Part shown: one piece after another, positions 25,078 to 36,910 of the stretch | Numbering within the stretch: the stretch's first letter is position 1 | Layout: the number at the start of each line of letters is the position of its first letter | Source: Calocera cornea HHB12733 | Lineage: Eukaryota > Basidiomycota > Dacrymycetes > Dacrymycetales > Dacrymycetaceae | DNA length: 37,671 nt | Direction: 5' to 3' | NCBI GenBank assembly: GCA_001632435.1 | Contig: KV423930.1 | Coordinates: 4,977-42,647, forward strand | Translations under genes and position numbers: made by a program | The notes under the pieces: model-generated | Databases searched by the model: none | Told to the model about the DNA's origin: nothing | Seen by the model: only the letters and a program-made list of their open reading frames with translations

Positions 25078-27048
25078 CTACGGGGCCGCTGGGCCACTTA
25101 TGAGCGCGCGTACACATGGTGCACCCGCGCACATCAAAGTCTGGAGCTGCCGCACTCCATGCGCAGTCTCCGGGTAGCGCCGGGCGGGCCCCACCGTGTG
25201 GTGTGCTGTGGTATGGTGTGCTGCCTCATGCGTCCGCCGTCCCCTGTCTCCTCTCCCGCTCCCGCTCCTCCCGCGCCGTCCTCGCCGCCCCCACGCCATC
25301 TCGAGCATCACCAGCAGGTACGTGGCGACACACCAAGCGATGAGGATGGTGAACGCCCAGCCGACGCGACGCCGACGATGCTGTAGTCGACGACGGAGAC
25401 GAGGACGGCGCCGGTGAGGCACCGCACGAGGTTGTTCGACGCCGACACGGACACGCCGCGCCCTGGGAAGCGGTCCATGAGCAGCGTCTGGTTCGCCGTG
25501 TAGATGGCCGTCACTTGCATCATTGCTGGTCTGTCGCACGTTGTCAGCCAGAGAACGATCGCGGGCGCACCGAGGAACTGGAGAACGAGCAGGCACGCTA
25601 TATGCGCTTTCTGGTTCGCGGCCCACCCATAACCCACACCGATGACGTGAATACGCCCCAGTAGATCGGGCTGAGGCCCAGCCTCGTCCGCTCGACATTG
25701 TCGATCCCTTCGTACTTGCTCCCGCCTCGTGCATCATCCATGTCGTGCACCCCCTTCTCCCCGTACTCCGCTCGGCGCTTCTCGAGCACGCTTCTGCGCG
25801 TGGCGGAAGTCCCAGTCGACGAGCTTGCCGCTCCCCACTGAGCCGGCGATCGCCCCCGCGCCCATGGCAAGATAGCACAAGCCCAGATCGATCTCGGTCA
25901 GCGAGGGCATGACCGCGAGGAACACCGTTGACATCGTGGTGAGAATGCCGTAGACGACCGCCTACGGGACCGCTATGCAGACAGTCAGGATAGGGAGCAC
26001 AGATATCACTCCGAGGGAGCCTACCCGTGCTCCATAAGACTAGACACAGATCAATGTTCCTGAAGGTCTTGCGGTTCGCGATAGGCTTGTTGCTTCCCCT
26101 CGGCTCCTCCGGCTCCCCGTCGCTCTTCACGCCCCTCCCCAGCAGCGGCACGAACGGCCTGTCCCATCTCTGCGCGGGGGCGCCCCCGTCGACCGTGATA
26201 GTGCGCAGCGTCTCGGGCAGGAGGAGCGCCTCGATCACCAGAACGACGCCGGAGCAGATGCAGAGGAACCAGAAGATGGAGTGCCAGCCAAGGTTTCCTG
26301 CAAGCACGCCGCCGAGTACCGGCCCGATACACGGCGCGACGAGCGTACCGATCGACGCCATGGCCAGTATTGTACCCCGCTCGGAGGGCGCCGCGACATC
26401 CATGATCGTGCCGGCACATGCGCCGGCTCAGGGGAGTACGGCGGGAGAAAGGGACCTACTCACTGATCGCTACCGAGCTCGCACTTCCGGCTGCCTGCGC
26501 GCATCGCAGTGGCACGAGCAGCCAGTAGTCCGTTGTGGGCGTGAGGGCGAGGCCAACGCAGCTCAAACATAGCTGCGCCAGGCAGCTCAGGTATATCAGT
26601 CTGGACCCGCACCTGTGCCAGTCCGCCAGGCCCCACAGCATGGGCGAGACCCCCTGCAGGAGCATGTACACCGTCACCGTGACGTTGATGAGCTCGACGG
26701 GCTGCCCAAAGGCGGTCGCGAGGACGGGAATCGCGGGGAAGTAGATGTTCGCCGAAAGCGGGGAGAAGAGTGCGCAGACCGCCGTAAGATAGACAATCGC
26801 CCAGATCTCCAAGCGCCTGAACACTGGAGCGCTTTCAGGGTTTGTGTTCTGTGGGGAGCCCGAGTGCGTACCAGAGTAAGGTCGCTCCTCCTCGTCAGCA
26901 GTCACCGTGCGCTCCTCCTGCCGCTCGGAGAGCTCGACGGCCGCGCCATCTCGTCGATGCCCGTCACGCCATCCTCGTACACAGGGGGCGAGTCCGTCCG
27001 CTCCGGCTCTTCGTGCAGCGTGTCAGGTGTATGGTGATTCGCGCTCAT
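25078..27048 (-). pseudogene. Decayed DHA1-type MFS transporter
   Basis: Paralogue of the intact gene at 6370-8311, recognisable from end to end: ATG at 27048, SPLSANIYFPAIPVLATAF, LINVTVTVYMLLQGVSPM, GPVLGGVLAGNLGW, PSLTEIDLGLCYLAMGAGA, KYEGIDNVERTRLGLSP, YGWAANQKAHIA, LLMDRFPGRGVS and WCVATYLLVMLEMA. It is disabled many times. The N-terminal tail is frame-shifted near 26950. A TAG at 25962-25964 replaces the Tyr of VPYAV. Frames shift near 25800, 25640 and 25370. The acceptor of intron 2 reads CAT where the intact gene has CAG. Motif A has lost one codon and reads GLADWHRCGSR. The other intron positions match the intact copy. Confidence 0.9.
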
Positions 27049-27096
27049 TGTGCGTTCTGTGAATGTCGCCGCAACCCGCCTGCGCTTCGTCCAGGC

Positions 27097-27106
27097 GCAT
27101 ATATGC
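27097..27106 (-). promoter_or_regulatory. TATA-like element of the decayed MFS gene
   Basis: GCATATATGC about 50 bases before the former start codon, matching the element upstream of the intact MFS gene (8347-8356) in nine of ten bases. Confidence 0.4.
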
Positions 27107-27431
27107 GTCTCGCTTCAAGGTGATCGGGCGCTCTCGCCGCGCCGAGGTCCATGGCATCTGGAGAATGCAAAGTGAACATGGGCAGAACGCACCCTCCGCA
27201 CAACCAACTGCTGCCGGGGCTGTCGAGCGGAAGCGAAGTTTGTCCGGAGCCCGGGCAAATACCGGTCTTCGGGCTGGCCAGTGTCTTTCTAGCATGTTCC
27301 TCTCCTCCCGACTGGCGACAGCTCGCAGGGCAGCGCAACTCCCCAAAACTGCCCATCGCATACACCTACAACACTCCAGACTCAGTCCGATACTAGAGAG
27401 CGTACATATTAGAAGAGCCCGCTACGCAAGC
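27107..27431. promoter_or_regulatory. 5' flank of the tRNA-editing gene
   Basis: About 325 bases upstream of the + strand gene, shared with the promoter side of the decayed MFS gene. No TATA box is evident, which is common for housekeeping genes. Confidence 0.3.
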
Positions 27432-28919
27432 ATGGCCACAGCGACATCCCTCCCGCCGCTGCCCGCGCACCTCCTGGCAGCCCAGCTCCCGGAGGACTAT
27501 GTCCTCCCCTTCGCGTTCCCCCTCCCCAAACACAAGTTCGTCGGCGTGCTCGCCTGCCAGCGTACGTCTTCCTGTCTTTGTGCCCCGTGGCAACACCCTA
27601 CATGCTGGGCCTGTGCTGATATAGGATGTTGTAGGAGACCCCCTGCTCCGCGAGCTCGTCACCACCGTCACGCGATGCGAGAAACGCACCGCTCCCGCAC
27701 CCGCCACCGGCAAGGGCAGTGGCAAAGGTGGCAAAGGCAAGAAGGTCGAGGAGAAGAAGGAGGAAGCTGTGGAGCTGTGGGAGATTGAACTCGAGGACAC
27801 TGGTATGGCTGCCCGCATATATGCACCCTACCAGGGGCTGATTGGGATATAGTCCTCTTCCCAGAAGGCGGCGGCCAGCCGTCCGACTCTGGCACGCTCA
27901 CCTCCCTCTCCGCGGGTACCACCGTCCATGTCAGCAAGATCCTCCGCCACGGCCTCTCCGCCGTGCACTACTGCTCCGGCCCCCTCCCCGTCGGCGCCCA
28001 AGTTCGAGTCGACGTCGACTGGGAAAGACGGTGGGACCACATGACGCAGCACACGGGGCAGCACGTGCTCTCCGGTTTATTTGACACGCTCGAGCTGCCG
28101 ACCCTCTCCTGGTCGCTCACCGCCCGCCCCAGCCTGTCGTACATCGAGCTCCCCCGAGCGCCCACGGCGGCCGAGCTCGCCCACGTGCAGCAATCGGCCA
28201 ATGCGCTCATCCGTGCTGGCACGCGCGTGCATGTCAGTTTGGCACTGGCCGACGAGACCCTCAGGCCGGAGACGATGCCGGAGGACTACGTGGGGGGCGT
28301 GATCCGCGAGGTCGACATCGTCGGCGTCGACAGGGGCCCGTGCTGCGGGACGCACCTGCCGAGCCTGTCGGCGCTGCAGATGGTGTACGTCGCGCCGTAC
28401 ACCAGCTCCGTAAGAGGGACGAACGCGAGGGTGTACTTTGCCGTGGGGCCGAGGGTACTCGACGCATTGGTGCCGGCGGTGGAGGGGCTTAGGCAGGTTG
28501 GGCTCGAGCTTGGGTGCGCGCAGGGCGAGGCGCCGGAGAAGGTCAAGGAGGTCGTGCTGCTTGGGAAGGAGGTGCGGAAGAGGGAGCAGAAGGCGCGGGA
28601 GGAGCTCGCTGGGTACATCGCGCGAGACGTGCTCGCTGGAGCCGAGAAGGTGGGGAACGAGCAGGTGCTTGTGGGCACGCTGATGAGGCGGGACGAAGAC
28701 AGCCCGGTGCCGCTCGAGTTTCTCACCTCCATCTCCTACCGGCTCAAAGACCTGCTGGACGCGCAGCACCCCGAGCAGAAACACCTCTTCGCCCTCGCCT
28801 CCTCCGGCGCTGCTGGCTCCCCGTTGGTGATATTCGGCACCCCGGAGCTGGTGGCGCGCGCGGGGGAGCTGGTCAAGGGGAGGATGGCGGGGGTGAAGGG
28901 AGGGGGGAAGGGGAGGTGA
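27432..28919 (+). CDS. Alanyl-tRNA editing protein, AARSD1/AlaX-like
   Basis: Free-standing trans-editing factor that removes wrongly attached serine (or glycine) from tRNA-Ala in the cytosol; the yeast relative is YNL040W. Exons are 27432..27561, 27635..27802 and 27853..28919, giving 454 aa. The N-terminal part VGVLACQRDPLLRELVTTV matches the family start. A Lys/Gly-rich loop (about residues 63-85) precedes VELWEIELEDTVLFPEGGGQPSDSG, whose Val is rebuilt by the second splice. Zinc and active-site ligands are seen as HxxxH in TQHTGQH and CxxxH in PCCGTHLPSL. The remaining C-terminal half resembles the AlaX-L extension and ends in a basic Gly/Lys tail. It is read away from the decayed MFS gene. 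Confidence 0.9.
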
Positions 28920-29591
28920 CAGGGGAAGCGGGGGGAGGGGAAGTGGTCTAAGGATGAAGAGGAGGTACTGGCGGGGATTGTTAGGGACGCGGCGGTTGCT
29001 TAGACCGCTCGACCGGAAGTGGTTTAGCCGGCGAGTGACTACGGCTGGCTGGAGGTGGATCTACTGGACGGATGTTGTACGGGTATGTGATCGGTATCCT
29101 GTAGAATCTAGACGATGTTGTCCTTGTTGTCCGACTGCCATACGGGGATGTGCCGTAACCTCATATGGTGCCTCTCCCATGTCCCACATATGGCAACTCT
29201 TCCGGTGCTCCGCCCCCGGTCAGGTGCGGCATATGGCACTTGACCCACGATGCTGAAGCGAACAGGACCGAGAGGGAAGGAATGAATTACCGTATATGGA
29301 TGGAGGCGGGGAGGAGCGCCGTGCGGCGCTTCGCGGGCCTGAGCGTTCCCGAACGCCGGCCACTGGAATGTCAGGGCCGGAATCTGCGCTCCGCCCAACA
29401 ACAGAGTATGGAAAGCAGAAGCAGACGAGTTTGAGGCAGGTATTGTTTCATTTGCTAATAATGCAGTACGGAGCAATCAGAAGAAGAGGAAGGAGTAACC
29501 AGCGAGAGGCGCATTGAACGGAGTGGTACACTATCGAACCAGAACAAAATCCCAGAGAAATGTTATTGTACCCCGGACCAAGCCCGGCGCG
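28920..29591. other. Intergenic stretch between convergent genes
   Basis: About 670 bases between the stops of the editing protein (+) and the first acetate transporter (-). CATATG occurs several times within 29160-29240. No gene or RNA is visible. Confidence 0.45.
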
Positions 29592-30464
29592 CTACGCTTG
29601 GTGCCCGTGGTGTCCGTGCTCGCCCTTGCGCGCGAACGGCCCGGTTGGGAGGGTGAAGATGGTGTTGTCCTCGGTGTACAGGCTCGCGGCGCCGACGTAG
29701 AACGTCAGCAGCGCCGTGACGATGCCCATCGCGCCTGCGGCCTTTGTGACGGACACCTTCTGCGTGAACTCGGACACGGCGAGGACCAGGATCGTGCTGC
29801 AGATCATTATCGCGAGCGAGAGCATGGCCACAGAGGTGCGGAGCGCGCCGAGCGTGAGGAGAACGCCGACTGGAAAAGCAGATCATCAGCAGATTGTGTG
29901 GAGAAGCGCGGGGTTGCACGTACGGATGAACCACGTGATGAGGTAAATGCCGATCGCGTTGTGCAGTTGTGCGGCCGTCTCGGGCGTCGCCTCGTACGCG
30001 GCGAGGATGCCAGTGCCGGGGATGAAGATGAGGCCGTACGAGCCCCAGAAGGTACTGAACAGGCCGAAGAGCGTCGCGCCGAAGGTGTTGCCGCAGGCCA
30101 TCTCCCACATGCCCGCGCAGAACTGGCCGAAGCCGCCGCAGATCAGGGCCATTCCCACGATGACGTTGGTCTGGGCGTCCGGTCAGGGGGATCCGTACAC
30201 GGGGAGAGTACAGGCTTACGGTGGTCACGCCGTCTGTGCCGACCATGAACATCGACAACATGAACACGGGAGCGCCGAAGGAGAAGACGCCGAGAGGAGC
30301 AGGGTTGCCGAAGCGGCGGTGGCTGTCAACATATCAGCATCCTCAGACGCGTCGCGATCGGAAGGAAACGCGTACTACGTAGGGAGCGCAGGCTGGGTAT
30401 CCTGGCGGATGAGCACCGGGACGTCCATGTTGCTGCTGTCGTGCTTGAGCTCAGTCTCAGACAT
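29592..30464 (-). CDS. GPR1/FUN34/YaaH (Ato-type) acetate transporter 1
   Basis: Six-helix plasma-membrane acetate/succinate channel or permease of the Ato1 (Ady2) family. Exons are 30464..30376, 30322..30220, 30170..29924 and 29869..29592, giving 238 aa, typical for the family. The signature GNPAPLG follows a hydrophilic tail of about 30 residues. Other blocks are GMALICGGFGQFCAGMWEMACGNTFGATLF, FWGSYGLIFIPGTGI and QLHNAIGIYLITWFI. The cytoplasmic C-terminus is His-rich (GEHGHHGHQA). Splicing of intron 1 was fixed by comparison with copy 2: both rebuild a Tyr before His-Arg. It lies head to tail with copy 2, 1.47 kb apart. Such genes are usually induced by acetate or loss of glucose repression; that is family knowledge. 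Confidence 0.92.
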
Positions 30465-30586
30465 GGCGATGGAAGACAGTTTGACGAGAGGTATAGGGTT
30501 ACAGTAGGGAGATTAGAGAGCGGGCAGGAACCTCGTGTTGAAACGGTGTCAGGTTGGGGACAATGCAGGGGTCGACCCAGGTCAGG

Positions 30587-30594
30587 TATTTATA
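30587..30594 (-). promoter_or_regulatory. TATA box of acetate transporter 1
   Basis: TATAAATA on the minus strand, a full consensus, about 123 bases before the start codon. Confidence 0.6.
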
Positions 30595-31938
30595 CGTTCT
30601 CTCATGGGAACGCGGAGCGGGCATACGGACCTCAAGGCCGCTCAGGCCAACGCTATCTCGCCCGGAGTGGCGCCCTGTCAGTCGCATCACGCCCCTGATC
30701 GAGGTCCGACGGCCCAGGAACGCGCCGAGGCACGTTCCGTGGTGTTCTGCGGAATCCTAGTCCTGCGATGCGGATATACGGTCGACTGATGAGATGATAT
30801 CATTGGCTGGAGCGAGGGCGCCAGAACATGTGCGGCGGCCTAGAGGGCGCGCCGATATAGGGCCGATGCGGATGAGGCGGCAAGCCCGCCCATGTGTACG
30901 AGATATGTACAGCGGAACTCAGATCGATTAGGGTCTTTGGAGGAGAGAACTCGGTAGCCTGACAGAGAAGACCGAGAAGAAGCAACTTGTCGTGGGCGGG
31001 AGCGGCGATAGAGGCTCTGAGGCCGATCCGAGGCGAATAAATTCCTAATATGGCCTAAGCCGAAATGACCCTTGTCCCGTAACACATATATTGTTCCAGA
31101 CAGTCCAGTCGGGGGGGCATTCAAGTTGCGTTCACTGAACAATAAGAGGACAAAGAAGTGTTGGTTGAGCAGCGAAGAAGTCGCAGACGAAGAGGCGCCG
31201 GAGGCCCGAGGCAGTCGAGAAGCGCGCGTCTCAGGACAACGTGTGTCAATACCAAGGCGGAAGCAAATCCGTGTGCTTCTTTGCACATGACAGACCCTTT
31301 ATTTGGGACAAGGTTTGATCGGCCTGCGTGCCTACTTTGATGGTTGCTGTTACCCCTGTACACAACACAGTTGTCACCCCTGTAACTCGGTCTACGCTTG
31401 TCCTGCCTGGACTCTGATGAGTCTCCACGTACCCCATAAATATAGCGATTGGCCTCGATCGCCCTACATCCACATCGGCCGCCGGTTACGCGACCGCCGA
31501 CGACGCACCCTGCTTCTTTGTCTGGAAGCTTTCGTTGTTCTGGAACCGGTCCACCCTTGTGGGGTTCCTTTCTGGCGATGCCGTTTCTATGCGGTTTATG
31601 CACAGGCTCCGCGTCCATCGCCTCGGCCACTGACTGTCTTTTGCAGCTGCTGTGCTAACCCCAGGTCTCCCGATCGCTGCGGAGTGACTGACCCGACTGC
31701 ATGGCTCATTTGGGTGCCTGCCTGTCAATGGAAATCGTGATGTCTAATTTGGTCATGACAACGGGTCGTGTATTGAAATTAGGACGTTACAGAGACTATT
31801 GATCGTACGACCTCGCCTTTGCCGACCTCTACCACTCCAAATGAATGAAGCGAATGAAGTCCTGCGCATTGCGGTGTACCTAATCAAAAAAACTAACTAT
31901 TGACGGCAAACAAACCAATGGAATCTTTACTGGGGTGT
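30595..31938. other. Intergenic stretch between the two acetate transporters
   Basis: About 1.35 kb. It contains the distal promoter of copy 1 and the 3' flank of copy 2. A short direct repeat ACCCCTGTA occurs twice at about 31350-31385. No gene is recognisable. Confidence 0.45.
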
Positions 31939-32914
31939 TTACACCTTGCTCTTCGGCAGATCACCAACGGGCAGGGTGAACAGGGACACGTCCTTGGTGT
32001 ACAGCATCGCACCGCCCACATAGAATGCACCCTGTGTGAATAGTCAGCGACGCTGAGGCCTCGTAAGGTGCTTTCAGGACTGACGAAGGCAGCGATGAGA
32101 CCGAGGTAGCCGCCCGCGGTGGTCACGGCGGGAATTTGAGTGAACTGGGCGACAGCAAGGATGAGGATCACGAGATCAACAAGAGCGACCTCAAGAGCGA
32201 ACGCCCAAGACGAGCGGAACGTGGCGGGGACCATGATGAAGATGACTGAAAGTTGAGGTCAACTCAGTATTGCGCTCTCATGCCCCAGAAAGGACGCACG
32301 GATGAACCAAGACGTCAAGTAAATGCCGAGAGCATTGTGCAGCTGCGCCGCGTCTGCCGCAGTGTCGGTATACGCAGCGAGGATGCCCATCCCAGGAATA
32401 TAGATCAGCTACAACATCGTTATCAGCCACTAACTCCTGTTTAAACGTGGTTAACCTACGCCAAAGGACATCCAGAAACCAGAAAACAGGGAGAAGATGG
32501 TGCCGCCGAAGGTGTTGCCACAGGCGAACTCCCACATGCCAGCCAACAGCTGGGTCAAGCCGCCGACCATGAGAGCCATACCGACGACGACGTTGGGCTA
32601 CTTAATCGTCAGTATTGTGGCAATGCACTAAGCACCACGACGTACAATGGTGACACCGCGCGCTGTTACGTTGAACATGGACAAAACAAAGGTCGGTCCC
32701 GCGAAGGACAGCACGCCGAGCGGCCCAGGGTTACCGATTTTACGGTGACTGCACGAGCGAGGTTAGTCAATCCTTTCCCCTTGAAAGGGTGAACTCACTA
32801 TTCTGGGAACGCTGGCATGGATGCCGTCAACTGCCTCTCCAGCACCGGGCGGGGTGCCTCTCCAGTCTCGCGCAGCGAGTTGGACTCGTTCTTGGTGTCA
32901 AGGGAAGCGGACAT
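31939..32914 (-). CDS. GPR1/FUN34/YaaH (Ato-type) acetate transporter 2
   Basis: Paralogue of the transporter at 29592-30464. Exons are 32914..32799, 32748..32646, 32597..32460, 32408..32300, 32245..32085 and 32031..31939, giving 239 aa. The signature reads GNPGPLG, with SMFNVTARGVTI before the second helix. Other blocks are GMALMVGGLTQLLAGMWEFACGNTFGGTIF, LIYIPGMGILAAY and AAQLHNALGIYL. The C-terminus is short and lacks the His-rich end of copy 1 (LPVGDLPKSKV). Three introns match copy 1 in position and phase; two more (after WMSFG and after LIAAF) occur only here. Exon 2 is 103 nt in both. Acetate uptake is inferred from family. Confidence 0.92.
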
Positions 32915-33013
32915 GGTGAAGTATAAGCAAGCTCGGAGGGTGAGGAGCAAGAATCAACGATGATCAGGGGAGGCACCAGGAGGAGAGGTGATGAACCAGG
33001 TGCGGCGACGGGG

Positions 33014-33019
33014 TTTATA
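33014..33019 (-). promoter_or_regulatory. TATA box of acetate transporter 2
   Basis: TATAAA on the minus strand, 100 bases before the start codon. Confidence 0.55.
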
Positions 33020-33720
33020 TGCGAAAACCACCCGCCCTTCCCACGGTTTCCCTCCATCCTTCTCCTCTATGCGGTTCATCCCTGACGATCACTATCCGGC
33101 GGTTATCTTGGCCTGCTTCGCTTCTTCCTCCTCGCACATTCCACAGGAATGCGAAACTCATGGGTGGCACCAGGTAATTCAGGCACATCCGCAATCATAT
33201 AGCAATAATGAGACCCTATGAGATCAGAGCTCCATCTGGGAAAGAGAGCGGTGTATCGCCGAGGAAGGACGAGGGAGAGCCCCACGTACTCGTCCCGCGG
33301 CACAGCCGTCCGCAACTCCCATTGGCTCCGCAAGTATATTGAGTCGGACAACAACTCGCGTCAAAGCCTCATGTTGTTACACGGGATTCGGGGTCAGAAT
33401 CTGCGAAGCTCAGAATTCGGTCTGCTGATTATCGGTCGGGGTCCGAAGTGCTCAATTTTCATTGATCGCTCTCATGCGTAACGACACTTTCGCCTCCGAA
33501 CAGTTTCAAAATCGTCGGGCCGCATGACATTTCCGCCTGCTTGTCATAATGATCACATCCTTCCAGCCGCCACACTAACAAGCGGATGCACATTCTGTGG
33601 GGTTTGGGTGGAACTCCAGGCACACATCCGGTAACTGAGCCGAGCGCCTCCCGTTTGTGGGACACTTTATCCATACTACCTAGCTATTTTCCCCTCTAAC
33701 TGCGGGACAGGAACGGAAAT
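33020..33720. other. Intergenic stretch
   Basis: About 700 bases between the acetate transporter 2 promoter and the methyltransferase stop. Nothing recognisable. Confidence 0.45.
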
Positions 33721-34839
33721 TCAAGCCTCTGTCTTGGCATGCTTCCGCGCCCAGGTGAAAAAAATGGGCATGTACAGCCAGTGGTTAGGATCGTGAAGCT
33801 TATCCGCGTATCCCTTGATAACCTCCGGCGTCATACCGGATTCTCCCATGCGAAGGTGCAGACTAGCGTAAGCGCGGGTGAGCGAGATCCGCATGACCTC
33901 TCCGACTTTGTTTAACTTGTGGTCTGGTGGAGCTATCAGCTCCGATTTGGAAGCGAGAAATAACATGAGAAGACTTACCATCCTTGAAGGGAACCATGGG
34001 GGCGTGGAACTCCAGGCAATGGACTTCCTCGAAGAGCTTGGAGTCTTCTAGGAAGCTCTTCAACTTGGCCCCAGTATCGGGGTCGACATTGGTCTTCGCC
34101 ATGTGACTGTGATAGACATCGTAGAACTTGGAGATTTCATCCGGAAGAGGACCGTTCGCCTTGTAGATATGATGGTCGATATCCTCGAGAAGCAGGTATC
34201 CGCCGGGCCTGACGGCGGAGGCCGCCTTCGCAGCCAGCTCGGGCCAGTTCGGCATCTGCGACGTAATGTCAGATAGGTGGGAATACGGGAGTATAGGTAA
34301 CCTACATGCACGAGAAGGAACCTCATGTGGACCACATCGAAAGTCTCCGGCTCGAAGGGCCAATCCTTCATCAGATTGACTTGCTTGTAGTGACAGTTCG
34401 CAGGCTTGTGCGTCTCGTTGACCGGAGAGATATCGACCGCAATGACCTGAGCCTCCGGGAACTGCTGAGCCATCTCGAATGCCCAAATTCCACTGCCAGC
34501 GCTGAACGAAGTTGTCAACCACCAAGTGCATCTAGGCACCAAAAGAAACGTACCCAAGCTCCAAGATATCCTTGGGATTGCCCAAAGGCGCCTGCGTGTT
34601 GACACCGCCAATGAAGTCCTTCAATCCCGAATGCATATCATTCAGCCTAACCCACTCCGAGTCGTCATTCTAAGCACGGAGCCTGAGGTCAATACGTCTA
34701 CGCAAGAGTGCTAGTCGGTTGTACTCACGGGGATAGCGTAGGGAGCATCTGCTTCATGATAGCCGCGCTTTTCGGGCGCGGCCTTCAGAATCTCGACCGC
34801 TTGGGCCGGAGAAACCTCTTCGGTAGCGATGGGAGCCAT
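33721..34839 (-). CDS. Class I SAM-dependent methyltransferase
   Basis: Rossmann-fold methyltransferase of the broad fungal UMTA/LaeA-like type; substrate unknown. Exons are 34839..34729, 34669..34554, 34501..34306, 34255..33979 and 33932..33721, giving 303 aa. SAM-binding motif I is ILELGAGSGIW, rebuilt across intron 2. Next come VIAVDISPVN (acidic residue for the ribose), FDVVHMRFLLVH (motif with the catalytic-face Asp) and the post-motif GGYLLLEDID. The N-terminus MAPIATEEVSPAQAVEIL has no targeting signal. The C-terminal segment KVGEVMRISLTRAYASLHLRMG is typical of this type. Introns are 46-59 nt. It could act on a small metabolite; no biosynthetic core enzyme lies in the window to say which. 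Confidence 0.85.
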
Positions 34840-34914
34840 ATTATTGCGTAAGTGATGGGAGAGGATCAATCGGTGATTTGCAGGTGTGGGGATAGGTGGG
34901 TGCTTTCATCGCCG

Positions 34915-34921
34915 CTTTATA
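34915..34921 (-). promoter_or_regulatory. TATA box of the methyltransferase
   Basis: TATAAAG on the minus strand, 76 bases before the start codon. Confidence 0.5.
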
Positions 34922-36769
34922 GCATGCCGATCAATAAAGAAGCTGGTGGAAATACGAGACTGGAGCGACCGCTGTCGAACATTCCATACAACGGCAGGGA
35001 TGCCTCCATTGATTTACAGACCTTCGCAGCAAGGGTCGCTGATCGGATGCAGGCACGAGAATCGAGGGTTCAGACGACGGGACCCAGGTGGATTATCGGC
35101 AAGGGGATGACAGATGGCAGATCGAAAAGCTCGGCCGCCGTCGTCCGGTGATTATCCAGTATTGACAGTGGTGATGGAAAACAGAGCGAGCCGGGACAGG
35201 TGCGTTGCGTTTTGCAGCGCAAGCCACAGCCATGTATGGATTAAGGGAAAGAAGAGAAGTGCGAAGTGTGCTGTCGGCCAAATTTGATTATCCTGCTCCG
35301 ACAGCCGATTGGAGCAGCTCTCATGCAGTGAGGGCTGATAAGAGGGCTGATTACCGGTCCGTACTCACGACAATGTCTTCGCAGAGAAGAGAGACGAGAG
35401 GAAAGAATGGCGGGGGTCCAATGCATGCTCGCGTCTCGCCTTCCACGTCGCAGCCGGCGTACTTGATCAATACTTCCGCAGAAGGCCCGCATTCATGGTC
35501 TCGTAATATCTGCCTGAGCCGGACATTCTGGGCATAGAACATCATCTGATAGGGGCTAAATTGAGACGACACGGCGTGCATCAATAAGCCCGAGCCTGCC
35601 GGTTTGTGCGTGATGGGTCAAGCGCCAATGCTAGCTTGCCTTATGTACGCGGGATGCGACGATGTCGTTCACTAGCCCCTTTTGCACTATCCTTTGTTCC
35701 CACCTGCGTCTAAGGCAGTACATAATAAGCCGCTCTAAAGCCCAACCCACCTATACCGCGCCCGCGTGCGTAGACAAAGCCCCTCTTGTGCGAAAGGATT
35801 TAGAGCTGACATGGAGGTAAAACTGCGGCACGCGCTGCCGTGTCTTCGGCATTCATCCCTCCAGCCCCGCCCGTCTTCTCAATGAGCCCCGTGCAACGCT
35901 CGGCTTCTCAGCCGCATGCACACCGCACGCACTTGTTGCCCCAATTCCAGAAAAGGAAATTTTGTACCAAGTCTAATATCCTATCGCTGGCGGTCACCCA
36001 TTCCGGAAGATATGATCAGCTCTCCACTGCGGAATTCGGCCCAGTTCGGCATCCATTGTTGAGCTTCCATTATGAGGCTCTGAGCTGGCTGTCGGATCTC
36101 ACACAGTGTCAGAAGTGGAAGGTCTAGAAAACCCCAAGTCTGGCGCGTCTAGTAGCCGCATTCCCACGTCTTGCCTGTACGAGACACGGGCATCCAGCCG
36201 CATCCCGGTATATTCTTGAGCCTTCTTGGATCTCCTCCCTATCTTTAGGTGCAATAAAGCGAATTCGAGCTCGCGATGGGTCAGATCTGAGCCGACGCCA
36301 ATGACCGAAATCCTGGAGCGTCGTCGGAATTCTGGGACATTGTTGTTCCACTCTGTCGGCCAAGTTCATCCAAGTTCGCCTCGGAACTGCCCGCCTCCGG
36401 CATGCCTTGTGATTCCATGATGTGCGGACAGGACAATGCCGGAAATGTAGGCTATCGATGGATCGGATCTCAGGAGTGGTCGAAACGGTAATGACGTGCA
36501 GGGACCACCGGAGCATCGTGAGCTGTTTGAGCGGCGTGGGGCTTCATAACTCAAACAATGTTCGGCTGATGACTTGAACATCAGCTTGGCACCTCGATAC
36601 GTGAATGGTCACGCAACAATAGCCAAATGCAATCAGACAATGCCAGGCGCCTCGTATGCATCAAGTCAAACAAACTTTATACACCCATGTTCGGTGTAGT
36701 ACAGCTTGATCACGTGTGCTGACAACCGCTCTGTTCGAACTTTCCGCCGGACGTACCAGTATACAGCTT
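34922..36769. other. Gene-poor stretch
   Basis: About 1.85 kb of lower-GC DNA. Open frames of up to about 130 codons occur on both strands, but none has a recognisable motif, a good start context and plausible splicing. No RNA gene, inverted repeat or tandem array was recognised. Confidence 0.45.
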
Positions 36770-36910
36770 TCAGAAGAATTCGTACGCCTTCAGGCTAAGC
36801 AGGGTGTTCTCACAACACTCTCCACTCGAATGGAACTTGATGCCGAGCTCCGTCCTCGCCCTCTCGTTGCTGCACACCATACCGGGATTCCCTTGGGCAG
36901 CTCGTCTGTA
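36770..36910 (-). pseudogene. 3'-terminal exon of a probable NAD(P)-dependent reductase (partial)
   Basis: The last 46 codons before a stop resemble the C-terminus of fungal GRE2/cinnamoyl-CoA-reductase-like extended short-chain reductases: GNPGMV, SNERARTELGIKFHSS and a run ending TLLSLKAYEF, where the family has GNPGK-(S/D)N-x-(K/R)A-x-x-x-LGI. A good 60-nt intron (36911-36970; GTAAGT donor, GCAG acceptor) precedes it, followed upstream by a short open stretch. I cannot find the nucleotide-binding fold or catalytic domain upstream, where the DNA becomes simple-sequence. It is probably a truncated remnant, although a gene with unusual upstream exons cannot be excluded. Confidence 0.35.

Noticed and set aside
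25078..26403. 441-codon frame as an intact MFS protein
   Set aside because: Only its first third and a short late stretch are in the transporter frame; the middle is an out-of-frame shadow of the decayed gene.
14736..34839. A secondary-metabolite biosynthetic cluster (oxidoreductases, exporter, methyltransferase)
   Set aside because: No polyketide, peptide or terpene core enzyme is present; housekeeping genes interrupt the run and the exporter copy inside it is dead.
35351..35584. 77-codon minus-strand frame
   Set aside because: Opens with two Met and looks protein-like in places, but no family match and no neighbouring exons could be found.
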